Assembly (NCBI GenBank): GCA_030849075.1
Contig: JASAOO010003014.1
Location: forward strand, 1-17,362
Reading direction: 5' to 3'
DNA from: Zelonia costaricensis
Taxonomy: Eukaryota > Euglenozoa > Kinetoplastea > Trypanosomatida > Trypanosomatidae
DNA length: 17,362 nt
Shown here one piece after another: positions 8,501-17,035 of the stretch. The notes beneath the pieces were generated by a model. The model was not told the DNA's origin. It did not search any database and saw only the letters and a list, made by a program, of their open reading frames with translations. The number at the start of each line of letters is the position of its first letter. The stretch's first letter is position 1. A program made the position numbers and the translations under genes.

Positions 8501-11500
8501 CAGCGTCTCCTCCTTGTACATCGTCGTGTTGAAGGCTAAGGTTTCTACGGCGTACACCTGGGCCAGGTTCAGCACCATCGCGATCATCACGCACACGACG
8601 GGACAGATGATCTGGAAGCAGAGCATCTTGCGATCGCGCTTGAGGTTGTAGAAGCGTTTACGCATCATCGCCTCTGTCTGCAGGAGCGCCACCGTCGTGG
8701 CGGAGAAGGCGATCTCGCAGTTCCACACCACATCCACCGGTGCATCACCGCGCAGCGGTGGTAACGTGAGTTCTCCTGGTGGCGGGAGAGGTGGTGGTAG
8801 TGGTGGCGCGCACGACTGCGCCGTGGCTGGGGCTGCTGTGGCGGTGGTCCCCCCTGTTGCACCCGGGCCCGCCGCGTTCGCCGCCGCCCGCACACCGCCG
8901 GCGCCGCCCTCCGCGCCACGAGGCGAGGCGGAGGGCCGAGTGCGCCACTGACCACCACCATCGGTGCAGGCGTCATCACCTGCAGCACCAGCCGCAGCAG
9001 CGGGGTTGTGCGACATGCTTGGTGCTCTCTCCTCACGTGGAGCCCTCCACGGACGGGGCACAGCAGCCTCCGCGGTGCCCTCGTCCTGAGAAGCACGTGA
9101 CCAGCTCAGGCTGCGGCGCTGCAGCGAGTCGTTCACGCGCGCCTTGGGTGACACAGCTTCTGTCGCCGCCAAGGTTGGCTGCTCAGGGGTACCACAGGTC
9201 ACCGCGGGGCAACCGCCGTGCCCGTGCTTCGCCGCACCGCTCGTGTCCTGCGGTTTGGTGGGCGGCAGTTCAGTCACGCGACGTTGCGGCAGTTGTTGCG
9301 AGGGGAGTGCGGCTGTTTCCGCTGCGGAGCCAGCTGCTGCAGTAGTGTCGTCGTGGTGGAACTGCTCCACGGTGCCGGTGGTGATGTCCGTCGCCGGTTC
9401 CCATCGCGCGCCAGACGTGTGTGCGTGCATCAGCGATGACGCTGATGCCTCCCCAAACACCGTCGTCGCCGTCAACTCGCCCGCGTCGGTCGTGTCGTCG
9501 CCCCAGTCCGAGTCGCCCCAGTCCGAGTCGCCCCACCCACTGCTGCGCCGCCCGGAGTCGTCATGCGCCAGTGCCTCGTCCCCGTCCTCCCCATCTTCTC
9601 CTCCCATCGCAGCACCGCCGTCTGCAGCCGGGCGGCGTGCAGCGCCGCCGCAGCAGCAACACAGCCACGCCGCGATACGCGCGCACACGCCGCCACCACT
9701 GCGGCGGCCGCGCTGCCGTGCGGCGGCCCTCTTCTTCTCGCGATCTGCCTTGCGCCGCTGCCGGTCCTCCTCCGCCGCGTCATGCGCGATCTTTAGGAAA
9801 ATCTCCTCAAGCGTTGTCGGCGAGATGGCGTAGCCGCGGATGCCAAGGTGCGGCCCCGTCGTGTCCAGCGCATTCAGCAGCCCCGGGAAGCGTGGAAGCT
9901 GCTTCGCGGGGAGGCGGTAGTTGACCTCGCCGCCGCTGCAGGTCAGCCGCTCCGCCTGCGGGACGTGCCGCTGCAGGAACCCGTCCAGCCGCCGCACCCG
10001 TATGCCGGGGTCGATGGAGATGGAGATGTTGTAGCCGACGCCGAGCCGCGACTTGAGGAAGAGGGAGCTGCCCGAGCACTTGAGCTGCCCGCGGCTCATG
10101 ATTGCCACGCGGTCGCCCAGCAGGTCCGCCTCGTCCATGAAGTGCGTCGTGAGCAGCACACTGCGACTGCGCGACATGCGGAGGAGCAGCTCCCACGTGT
10201 GCCGCCGCGCCGCCACGTCCATGCCGGCGGTTGGCTCATCCAGAAACACCAAGGGGCTCCCGCCCACGAAGGCGATGGCAACAGATAGCTTTCGCTTCAT
10301 GCCACCCGACAGCGCGCGCGACGGCTCGCTCTCCTTCTCGAGTAGGTCGACCTCCTTCAGCGTGTGCACGACAGCGTCCTCGAGCGCGGCGCCACGCAAG
10401 CCCTTCAGCCGTGCAAAGAACTCGAGGTGCTCGCGGCAGGTCAGCTCCGGCCACAGAATGTTGTGCTGTGGGCAGAAGCCGATCTCGTGCCGCGCCTCGT
10501 CCAGCTCGTAGCGCACCGAGTGGCCGCAGATGAAGCAGTCGCCGCCGTCGGGGTACAGCATGCCCGTCATCATGTTCATCGCCGTCGTCTTGCCCGCGCC
10601 GTTGTGTCCCAGCAGCACCGAGATGCCAACACGGGGCAGCTGCCAGCTCAAGTTGCGCACCGCGGTGAAGCGGCGGCCGCCGTGGGTGAAGTACTTGCGC
10701 AGGCCCGCAATTTGCACGACAAGCTCATCAGGCGTGAACGTCTCTGCCTCGTAGACGCCCAGCGCATCGCGGCCGTCCTCGCCGTCGCGCAGCCCGTCTT
10801 CGCCCTCCGCGCCATCGTTCGCGCCAGCACCGCCGCCGCCACCACCACAGCAGCAGCACCACCAGCGCGAGCACCAGCTGGAACTCGGTGTGGCAGCCCC
10901 AGCCGCCGCCCCGTTTCCGTCGTGCCCATGCGCAGGAGAAGTGGACGGGGACGGCGGTGTTGACAGGGGCTGCGATGCGGCGGGCGGCGGCGAGAGCGAG
11001 CCCCACCGCGAGCGTGCCCCGGCGCGGCGCCGGCAGTACTGGATCGGGTCCAGGATGAAGTACAGCGGGTGCTTCGACACGCCGACCGCCTTGGGCAGCA
11101 CCGCATCGAGGTAGAACATCAGCAGCACATACGCGCACAAGTCCAACACGAGAAACCCTAGCAGCGCGGCGGTGTTCGCCTCGTCATAGGGGCTTGTGAA
11201 GACGCGCTCGGCAAACCCATCGCCGCTCTCGTGGGCGAAGACGTCCTGCAGGATGATGGCGAAGCAGGTCGGCGACATGACGCTGAGGCCGAGGTACACC
11301 GACGGCGCCGCCGACCGCATGGCGAAGATGGGCACGGCAAGCGCGAAGTAGATGAGTGGCGTCATGAGCGCGGCCATGCGTGATGTGTTGAAGAAGGCGG
11401 CCACCATTCCAGAGAGCGGCACACACGTCAGCGCGAACATGAAGATGACGAGAAAAAGGCAGAAGGCGTCGCTGCGGCGGACCAGCGTGGTGCACATCAG

Positions 11501-14500
11501 CAGCGTCATAAGAAAGGAGATGATGAACATCAGCGCCATGCTGTGCAGGAACCAGCTCGCCCACAAGTACGCGGGCTTCAACCCCATGATCTGCATCGCC
11601 TCCCGCACCCGCCGCTCCTTCTCCAGCACCAGCCGCCGCGTCGACTGCGCGACGGGGTACAGAAAGGCCAGCACAACGACGAACCCGATGATCGTGTTCG
11701 CGGCGGTCATGACTTGGTTCGTCACGTACGGCACAAACGGCATCGGCCCGAGATACAGTCTCGCGGCTGCCTTGCTCCTGAGGGCGGCGTGCGCCTCGAG
11801 CACGCTCGCGGAAAGACTGTCGTTGGCCGTGAACGCTGACGACGACGACCCGGCGCCCGCCGCGGCCGCCGCCTCTCGCCCCATCATTGACTTGAGCGCA
11901 GCGACGCCAGCTCCGTGCGTGCGGTTCGGGGAGCGGCGCCGTTGCCGCGGGTGTTGCCCGTCCTGCTCATCCGCGCCTCCCAGCCCGTCCGGTCGCTGCA
12001 GAGGCGCGCGTTTGAGGTTGTCGACCGCGTCGAGGTGCGACACTCCTCCGGCCTCCCGCGATGGGGCGGCCATGGCGCCGGAGAGGTTCAGCGCCGCGAG
12101 TGCGGAGGGCGGCACACCCGCGGCGACATATGACGAGAGATAGTACTGCACCACCGCCTGCATCAGCGATGGGCCGCCGCTCGTGTAGTACACGTCCGAG
12201 CGGTCGTAGCTCGTGCCGCCGGTGTAGGCCTTGTCGATCGTCAGCGAAAGCAGCGGCATCGCGGTGGAGTCGAGCTCGATGGAGAGGTCGAGCCCGGTCT
12301 CATCGAAGCGGCGGATGTTCACGAGGGCCCAGGTGGGGCCGCGCGCGCCGCTCTTAATGACTTTGTGCGCCTCCGCGACTGTGTCGAAGGTTTCGTTGTA
12401 GACGTACTGGAAGAAATTCGACTGGTTCCACAGCGTCGCGATCAAGTGGGGTGACACGTTCGCCGACGGCGCGAAGTACAGCTTGCCCGAGCTCTGCAAC
12501 GCGCTGTACCGCGTGTTGGATGCGAGCCCAGCCCCGATGAGCAGGGTCATCGCAGCCGAATCGTTCCACGACAGCAGCTTGGCCATCCACTGGTACACGA
12601 TGATGTCGTCCAGTGGCATGACCCGCGCCAGGCCAGCCCGCATGCCGCCCACGAAGAGATCCACCGCGTAGCCGCCGTAGAGGTAGCACAGCCCACGCAC
12701 CGGCAGCTCATCCTCCCCGACAGTCGAGCACTGCGCGGTCTCGTTGGTCATCAACTTCAGGTAGCTGCACGGGTACAGGCCTTGAATGTAGTTGGCCGTT
12801 CCGTTCCACGTATCGTTATAGCAGACCGATCTCTTGTACGTCCCAGAGGAGAAGTCGTAGCCGTTGCTGCCGATCGCGGCCATCATCAGGGGCGGGCTGG
12901 TGCTGACCTCGCCGAAGGCGGCCCACAGCACCACCGCGCACGTCGTGCACACCAGCGGGATGGCGATCTCGAGGAGAAGCCCAGCCCACGCCCGTCGCCG
13001 CTCCAGCATGTCGCGCGAGAGCGTCGCGCTGAGCTGATCCAGCCACGTGCTTCGCTTAGGGCCGCCCGTCTTGGCCTCGAGCTGGACCACGACGTCAGCG
13101 TTGGTGACGACGGCAGAGGCGCGCGCCGCGTGCGCCCGCCTCTCCGCCCCCCCGGCCCCGGCCACCGCCGCAGCGTTCGTTCTCGCGTTTTCCGCGTCGG
13201 CCTTGTCGGCGGCCAGCGGGGCGCCGGGTGCCGGCCCCACCAGCTGACCGCGCCGCACGACTGGGCGGGTGGTGGTGGTAGTTTCGGCGGCCCAGTAGTC
13301 GACAAGACTGCCGCTGTGGCTGTTGCGCGCGTGGCGGCGACTCTCGACCCGCGAGGTGGCAGTGGTGGTGGCGGCCAGGGCCGTCGTGCCAACGCTCTCG
13401 AGGAACACCCCCGTCACCGCATCACCATGGCCGTCGCCCCGCCCAGACACCGCCCCCTCGTTCCCCGCGTGCATCCCGCCGTGCACGCGCTCGGCTCGAC
13501 TGCGCCGCGCCGCCGCCTCAGCAGACGACGTCGATGTCGAAGACGGCAGGGAGGTCGCAGAGGAGGTGCGGTGGCTTGTCGGGGTGAGGATGCTGCTGCA
13601 GCTGCTGATGCTACTCCGGTGACTCGCATCGCCTTCGTCGTCGTCTGTCACGCCCCACCGCCGCGCCGTCAGGACGGACGAGGGCTGCGGGGTGCGTGGG
13701 CCGAAGACCGAGGGCATCGTGTAGCTCGCGCCGTACGCACTCATGTCCGGTAGTGCAGTCGCGTGGCGCTGCGGCACCGCAGCGGTGGCAGCACTGTGAA
13801 ACAGGGGTGCGGGGAGCGCCGCCTCTAGTTCCGAGTCGACGAGGCTGGTTGGTGTGCGCTGGGCATTCTGCAGGCGGTGGGTGCGCGTCTGCGGGGTCGC
13901 CGAGGCGCCTGCACTCTCATCCGCCACCACGCCACTCACGGTGGTGGGAGAGGCCATCAAGCTGCTCACGCCACGATGCGCTGCGTTCGTGTCGGACGCG
14001 GCCCCCGGCGCCGGCAGCGTCGGGTCCGATGCGGAGGGGAGCCGCCACACTTCGCCTGGGCTGTGCGGGCTGAGCTCCCATGCAAGGGCGACCGGCACCA
14101 CCACTTGAGTGGGCGGGGTGGTTGACGCGCTCGCTGCGTTGCTGCCTGGTGGGAGTGCGGGGGGGCGCACCGCGGACGGCGGCCTGGCCTTCGCCGACAG
14201 CACGCTTTGTGCTCCCGTGCCCGGCACATCCATAACGCCGCCGCCGCCGCCACGTTTGCCCCCGTCCTCGCCGGCCGTAAGCGCCACTGTGCCGGTCACC
14301 GGATGCGCGCTCGCCTTCATGCCCGAGGGCGTGGTGGTCGTCGCCGCTCCTGCAGCAGCAGCGAAGGGCATGCTGGCCCACCCCGTCGGCCCCATGTCCA
14401 TGCGGCGGTACTGCAGCTCCGGCACAGGCCGCACCGGCGACCCTGAGCGCCCTGGTGTCGTCGTGTGGTTGTGGTGGTGATGGTTGGCCATCAGTCGCTC

Positions 14501-15382
14501 TGACAGCGCAGCCTCGCGGCGGTGTTGAGCCGGAGCGGACAGAGGCACGCCGTGATCGCGCATCGCCAGGCTCAGGGCGCCGTACCGTGGCGCGCTGGCC
14601 GGCTGCACACCCCCACCCCCGACGGCACCACCATGTCCGCTCACGTTTGCGTTGGCTTCATCGCTGGCGTGATTCGCAGCCGCGTCCACGCCGTGCGACG
14701 CGCGTGTGTGGTTCGCCGGTTGGGCACGCACGCTGAAGGTGGGGAGGAGGCTCAGGGCGTACCGAACCGCCGGGAAGCTCGAGGCGATCGCGGGCCCACT
14801 CGGCACCGCGGGCTGCCCAGGCGTGGACGCCTCGGCACCGCGGGGCGCAACCGCCACCGCGGCGGCGGCGGAGGCGCGGCGCGGGGGTGTCGTGCCCGTG
14901 TCAGCGTCTGTCGATCCGCGCCGCTGCAAGGGCACGTTCGCTTGGCCATCTACCTGCGCTGCGACGATGGCGGCGGGTGTTGCCAGGGACGGCGCTGTCT
15001 CTGGTAGCGGCTGCACGACTGCTCCCGGCGCCAGCGGGATCGGTGCATCGCGCCCGTGTGCGGTGGCCACACTGGGGGGCTGCGGCGTCAGGCCTGCTGC
15101 TACCACGGATGCAGTCGTCGTCGCCAGCGCCGGCGCCGCCGGAGCTGGGAGGCTGATCGTGTGGACGCTGACGTCGGCGGGTGCTGTCGTTCCATAAACC
15201 GAGATGCGGTGCTGTGATGCCGCACGCAGGCTGCCCGTGGCGGGGGTGCCGGCAGCGGGGTCTGACTGTGTGTGCAGAGAGGACGACGTGTGCGGCGCGG
15301 GGAGCCGGTGAGGTGAGAGTGCCGCGTCGCCGCGCGACCTGCTACTGCTCGGCCGGGACGATGCAGTCCTAGACGGATCCAT
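5540..15382 (-). CDS. ABCA-subfamily ABC transporter, full-length, 3280 aa
   Basis: The start is the first in-frame ATG (15382). The frame is open upstream to about 15592 but contains no ATG. Domains: residues 1-790 are low-complexity and cytosolic. The first membrane helix is about 800-822. A large exofacial loop follows (about 823-1221; four early Cys and about ten N-glycosylation sequons), then helices to about 1425. NBD1 has Walker A GHNGAGKT (1592-1599), signature LSGGM (1691-1695), Walker B D1715/E1716 and H-loop H1747. A regulatory tail and long linker run to about 2250. The second membrane domain starts near 2253, with an exofacial loop carrying four sequons, and ends near 2630. NBD2 has Walker A GTNGAGKT (2864-2871), LSGGN (2963-2967), D2987/E2988 and H3019. 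A charged coiled-coil-like, alanine-rich tail closes the protein. The TMD-NBD-TMD-NBD order, big loops and CPQxxxL Q-loops are typical of ABCA lipid transporters. Both ATPase sites look intact. The probable role is phospholipid or sterol movement at plasma or endosomal membranes. It is much longer than usual ABCA proteins of about 1700-2300 residues. Confidence 0.97.
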   Translation of the reverse strand: MDPSRTASSRPSSSRSRGDAALSPHRLPAPHTSSSLHTQSDPAAGTPATGSLRAASQHRISVYGTTAPADVSVHTISLPAPAAPALATTTASVVAAGLTPQPPSVATAHGRDAPIPLAPGAVVQPLPETAPSLATPAAIVAAQVDGQANVPLQRRGSTDADTGTTPPRRASAAAAVAVAPRGAEASTPGQPAVPSGPAIASSFPAVRYALSLLPTFSVRAQPANHTRASHGVDAAANHASDEANANVSGHGGAVGGGGVQPASAPRYGALSLAMRDHGVPLSAPAQHRREAALSERLMANHHHHNHTTTPGRSGSPVRPVPELQYRRMDMGPTGWASMPFAAAAGAATTTTPSGMKASAHPVTGTVALTAGEDGGKRGGGGGVMDVPGTGAQSVLSAKARPPSAVRPPALPPGSNAASASTTPPTQVVVPVALAWELSPHSPGEVWRLPSASDPTLPAPGAASDTNAAHRGVSSLMASPTTVSGVVADESAGASATPQTRTHRLQNAQRTPTSLVDSELEAALPAPLFHSAATAAVPQRHATALPDMSAYGASYTMPSVFGPRTPQPSSVLTARRWGVTDDDEGDASHRSSISSCSSILTPTSHRTSSATSLPSSTSTSSAEAAARRSRAERVHGGMHAGNEGAVSGRGDGHGDAVTGVFLESVGTTALAATTTATSRVESRRHARNSHSGSLVDYWAAETTTTTRPVVRRGQLVGPAPGAPLAADKADAENARTNAAAVAGAGGAERRAHAARASAVVTNADVVVQLEAKTGGPKRSTWLDQLSATLSRDMLERRRAWAGLLLEIAIPLVCTTCAVVLWAAFGEVSTSPPLMMAAIGSNGYDFSSGTYKRSVCYNDTWNGTANYIQGLYPCSYLKLMTNETAQCSTVGEDELPVRGLCYLYGGYAVDLFVGGMRAGLARVMPLDDIIVYQWMAKLLSWNDSAAMTLLIGAGLASNTRYSALQSSGKLYFAPSANVSPHLIATLWNQSNFFQYVYNETFDTVAEAHKVIKSGARGPTWALVNIRRFDETGLDLSIELDSTAMPLLSLTIDKAYTGGTSYDRSDVYYTSGGPSLMQAVVQYYLSSYVAAGVPPSALAALNLSGAMAAPSREAGGVSHLDAVDNLKRAPLQRPDGLGGADEQDGQHPRQRRRSPNRTHGAGVAALKSMMGREAAAAAGAGSSSSAFTANDSLSASVLEAHAALRSKAAARLYLGPMPFVPYVTNQVMTAANTIIGFVVVLAFLYPVAQSTRRLVLEKERRVREAMQIMGLKPAYLWASWFLHSMALMFIISFLMTLLMCTTLVRRSDAFCLFLVIFMFALTCVPLSGMVAAFFNTSRMAALMTPLIYFALAVPIFAMRSAAPSVYLGLSVMSPTCFAIILQDVFAHESGDGFAERVFTSPYDEANTAALLGFLVLDLCAYVLLMFYLDAVLPKAVGVSKHPLYFILDPIQYCRRRAGARSRWGSLSPPPAASQPLSTPPSPSTSPAHGHDGNGAAAGAATPSSSWCSRWWCCCCGGGGGGAGANDGAEGEDGLRDGEDGRDALGVYEAETFTPDELVVQIAGLRKYFTHGGRRFTAVRNLSWQLPRVGISVLLGHNGAGKTTAMNMMTGMLYPDGGDCFICGHSVRYELDEARHEIGFCPQHNILWPELTCREHLEFFARLKGLRGAALEDAVVHTLKEVDLLEKESEPSRALSGGMKRKLSVAIAFVGGSPLVFLDEPTAGMDVAARRHTWELLLRMSRSRSVLLTTHFMDEADLLGDRVAIMSRGQLKCSGSSLFLKSRLGVGYNISISIDPGIRVRRLDGFLQRHVPQAERLTCSGGEVNYRLPAKQLPRFPGLLNALDTTGPHLGIRGYAISPTTLEEIFLKIAHDAAEEDRQRRKADREKKRAAARQRGRRSGGGVCARIAAWLCCCCGGAARRPAADGGAAMGGEDGEDGDEALAHDDSGRRSSGWGDSDWGDSDWGDDTTDAGELTATTVFGEASASSLMHAHTSGARWEPATDITTGTVEQFHHDDTTAAAGSAAETAALPSQQLPQRRVTELPPTKPQDTSGAAKHGHGGCPAVTCGTPEQPTLAATEAVSPKARVNDSLQRRSLSWSRASQDEGTAEAAVPRPWRAPREERAPSMSHNPAAAAGAAGDDACTDGGGQWRTRPSASPRGAEGGAGGVRAAANAAGPGATGGTTATAAPATAQSCAPPLPPPLPPPGELTLPPLRGDAPVDVVWNCEIAFSATTVALLQTEAMMRKRFYNLKRDRKMLCFQIICPVVCVMIAMVLNLAQVYAVETLAFNTTMYKEETLMMTSGCADYFDSNDHAAAAALAPNLRLDDVNAENMSDFYNMMQDQWFVHGGIGRYGSIVCAQPVKAYVPRVSNNSVVLLVNASSYHEFPIAMVNYYNLLFRSVRGDSVSITVDAEVLPSNTQSSSEDSIKLLLMGIIIMVPFTFLPSNCVAWVVKERECKSRHLQEICGLRYLIYWFSNFVFDFTAYLVTMLLVITIFAIFQRTEYVGHDTIAATFTLFVVFGFCSTATAYLVQFAFRTHSSAQSVVMAVGFISGFLLVIIVFVLNLLPTTTQVSLTMRKVFRIFPTYAVGEGIVNLATLSQSQTTDSSLTAFSMETVGWPCVYMGIEGPLFLLLTLLIDHPYWRLKWRLRNYDADGDAAALSAAHRSSERAKREKKRKRVKGGAGRGDAAEGRGRSARNAHEGGVDRDERAAAAAAAAVSETEKEDSDVEDERLEVRRRLEAYRTALQRRTSFALMSDMALSRERSELGEVANGGPRDAAEPDVDRDDGEGAGEESEVPLPCRHAALVAPGGYHDYNIDDDVPSAGAAALRMVDAVDVVGLHKRYDSGKVAVHDLTFGVVPGEVFGFLGTNGAGKTTTMSILCQDFYPTAGKVYVCGYDIVEESSDALQCIGYCPQFDATLDLLTVEEHLRVFAGIRGIARAEQPRVVRALLQLTGLREYRDTTAAALSGGNRRKLSVALSLVGGPQVVILDEPSAGMDPVARREMWTSIQAFKKRCSIILCTHHLEEVEALADCVAIMVDGRLRCIGSKVHLKRKYGSGFEMTIRLQPPSSRAGASTPAPLSPTQPTLGAPRTLPPPQQDRGGLPDGSLEAAELEAIKDRVIPFILNAFPSSKLMEVRGKRLVFSLPKDAHLSAVFEHVQAQREALCISDYTVSQTSIEQVFLRISEEAEEAERIRAALTERKRDKENAQRLRRETVRLKQEKRKRRARRAALRAARKAAHDKDASASPVAAAAAAVVAAAAAAGAEQHGELQPRRGSGSGRTA
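9493..9536 (-). repeat. 15-bp in-frame tandem repeat in the transporter linker
   Basis: A 15-bp unit on the + strand (gtcgccccagtccga) is repeated. On the coding strand it gives the peptide WGDSDWGDSDWGDD at about residues 1949-1963. It lies in the long cytosolic linker between the NBD1 regulatory tail and the second membrane domain. Being a multiple of three, it can expand without breaking the frame. Confidence 0.85.
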
Positions 15383-15395
15383 GTTGCGGTCTGGA

Positions 15396-15410
15396 CGCGC
15401 GCGCGCGCGC
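15396..15410. repeat. (CG)7 tract in the transporter 5' leader
   Basis: An alternating C/G run of 15 bp lies about 14 nt before the transporter start codon. Alternating CG is the classic Z-DNA-prone sequence, and in RNA it would pair strongly with itself. Confidence 0.9.
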
Positions 15411-15600
15411 TCGCAACGGCACCACCGGTCGAGGAGACTCTGACCTGGCGCTGGTGAGCTGTTCCGCTCCGCGCCTGTGCGCGCGTGTGTGTGTGTCTGG
15501 TGGTGTTGGTGGTGGAGCGGAGTGTTCACGCCCTCTGGGCAACTTCGCGGCGGGAACTCAACTCGAAGTACGGCAAAGCAAACACAGGGCAATCAAGAAC

Positions 15601-15630
15601 CTGAACAAGAAGAAAAGCCTCACGAGGAGC
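15601..15630 (-). promoter_or_regulatory. Candidate spliced-leader acceptor for the ABCA transporter
   Basis: On the minus strand CTTTTCTTCTTGTTC leads into AG at 15602-15601. The roughly 218-nt leader from here to the ATG at 15382 contains no ATG in any frame, which supports both the acceptor and the start codon. Further pyrimidine-rich DNA lies upstream (about 15700-15840). Inferred only. Confidence 0.45.
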
Positions 15631-16544
15631 AGTGAGGCAGGGGCGACAACGAGCCACGACAGTGCCACCTCACGCGATACCACCAACTGCCACGAAGCCA
15701 CAAAAGGGGAGCGACGCGGCGGCGAGCGGTGTAGGGAGGAGGAGGAGGGGAGGTAAGGTCCGCGTACGGGGGGGAGTGGTAGAGGGTGTCGAGGGCCCAA
15801 GACTGGAAAAGGGAGCGGCGACGGGCGCTGAGAAACAAGCTGAGAATTAAACAGCAACAGAGTGGGCACGACGTCGGTCAGTGGCTGATCCTTGTGTGTG
15901 TGTGTGTGTGTTGGTGGGTGCTGGTGCGTGTGGCGCCGATGCCGCACAAAGGCACAGAGGGATGTAGAGGTAGGTGGATGCCAAGGAAGAGAGAGGACGG
16001 TGCAAACACGAACGCACACACACACGCGCGACAAGACACACACTCTACACGGAGAGGAGTCGGTGGGGGTGAGGAGAGGGAAAAACGGAGAATGTGCCGC
16101 GGGAGTGGGCGGCGTGCACGTGTGGATGCGCACGTGCGCCACGACAGTTGCTGTTCGAAAAGGCAAGCGAGAAAACCCAACGCGAGAGACAGCGCGCGTG
16201 AGAAACGGAGCTAAGGTGCAGACCGTGGGTGGGTATGGGTGCAGGGTGACAGAAGCAGACGGGCGAGGGTGAAGCACACACACACACACAGAGGAAGAGA
16301 GACACACAAACAGGGGCCGGGGGGCCACAGAGAAACCAGCGGCACTCAGCGGCACAAGAAACCAAAGTTAAAGAATGCAAGCAACGGAACACTTCGGAGA
16401 AAGCAGGTCGGTAAAAGCGAAAGACGGCGGTGGCCAACACAGATACCCAAGAAAAATCAAATGAAGAGGGGAAAGGGGAAAGGGGAGGGGGTGGGAGGAT
16501 GGGGGCTGCGGTGTGTGCGCGCGGTTGCGCCACTGGAGTGTATC

Positions 16545-16569
16545 TGTGTGTGTGTGTGTGTGTGTGTGT
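16545..16569. repeat. (TG)n microsatellite
   Basis: A clean TG run of about 25 bp in the region upstream of the transporter. A similar shorter run is at 15893-15911. Confidence 0.94.
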
Positions 16570-17000
16570 ATTAGGGGGGAGGCGCGTGTGTAATCTGCGG
16601 CGTCCTCTTTGCCGCGTCCTCTGTTGCGGTACGAGTGCGCGAGGCGGGGCCAAGGCAGAGCGTCAACGGCGATCGGACGAGTCTGCACGCACACGCACAC
16701 ACACGCGGAGGCACGTCACCTCACCAGCGGAGGAAGAGGCGTGCACAGATACGAGAGGGAGGGCGATCCACACGCACACAAGTCAAGACACAAACACACG
16801 CAAGCAGGAGTGCACACAGCTCTAAGTGCACTCCCCCTACGTAGCAGAGAGAGAAAGGAAAACTACGAAGAAAGCCAAGAAGGAAGACACAGAACGGAGC
16901 AGGATGACGACAAAGTAGACAGAGGACGAAGGGAAGAAACAGGTCGTCACACGGGGGGGAACCAAACGCTCGGAAGGGGGTAGAGGGAGGGNAAGGTAAT

Positions 17001-17035
17001 GGGGTGGTGATGTGGGGGGGAGGGGGAGGGGGAGC
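17001..17035 (+). other. G-quadruplex-prone G-tract cluster
   Basis: Runs of 4, 7, 5 and 5 G residues are separated by short spacers (17001-17004, 17014-17020, 17022-17026, 17028-17032). The last three runs alone meet the usual four-G3-run pattern if the 7-G run is split. They lie on the + strand, the template for leftward transcription. Confidence 0.6.

Noticed and set aside
7478..8539. Plus-strand open frame of 353 codons
   Set aside because: It is antisense to the second membrane domain of the transporter; the His/Val/Asp-rich composition is a shadow of hydrophobic codons.
9144..9833. Plus-strand open frame of 229 codons over the transporter linker
   Set aside because: It is antisense to the NBD1-TMD2 linker and Ser/Pro/Ala-rich; the reverse frame is continuous with intact ABC domains.
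12782..13753. Plus-strand open frame of 323 codons
   Set aside because: It is antisense to the transporter and Arg/Gly/His-rich, as expected from the complement of GC-rich codons; no domain.
15383..15592. Seventy-residue upstream extension of the transporter frame
   Set aside because: The codon at 15592 is TTG, and the first in-frame ATG is at 15382. The extension has repeat-derived His/Thr residues.
15558..16355. Minus-strand open frame of 265 codons upstream of the transporter
   Set aside because: It begins at GTG, consists of Val-Cys, Thr-His and Pro/Leu runs from CA repeats and pyrimidine tracts, and shows no domain.
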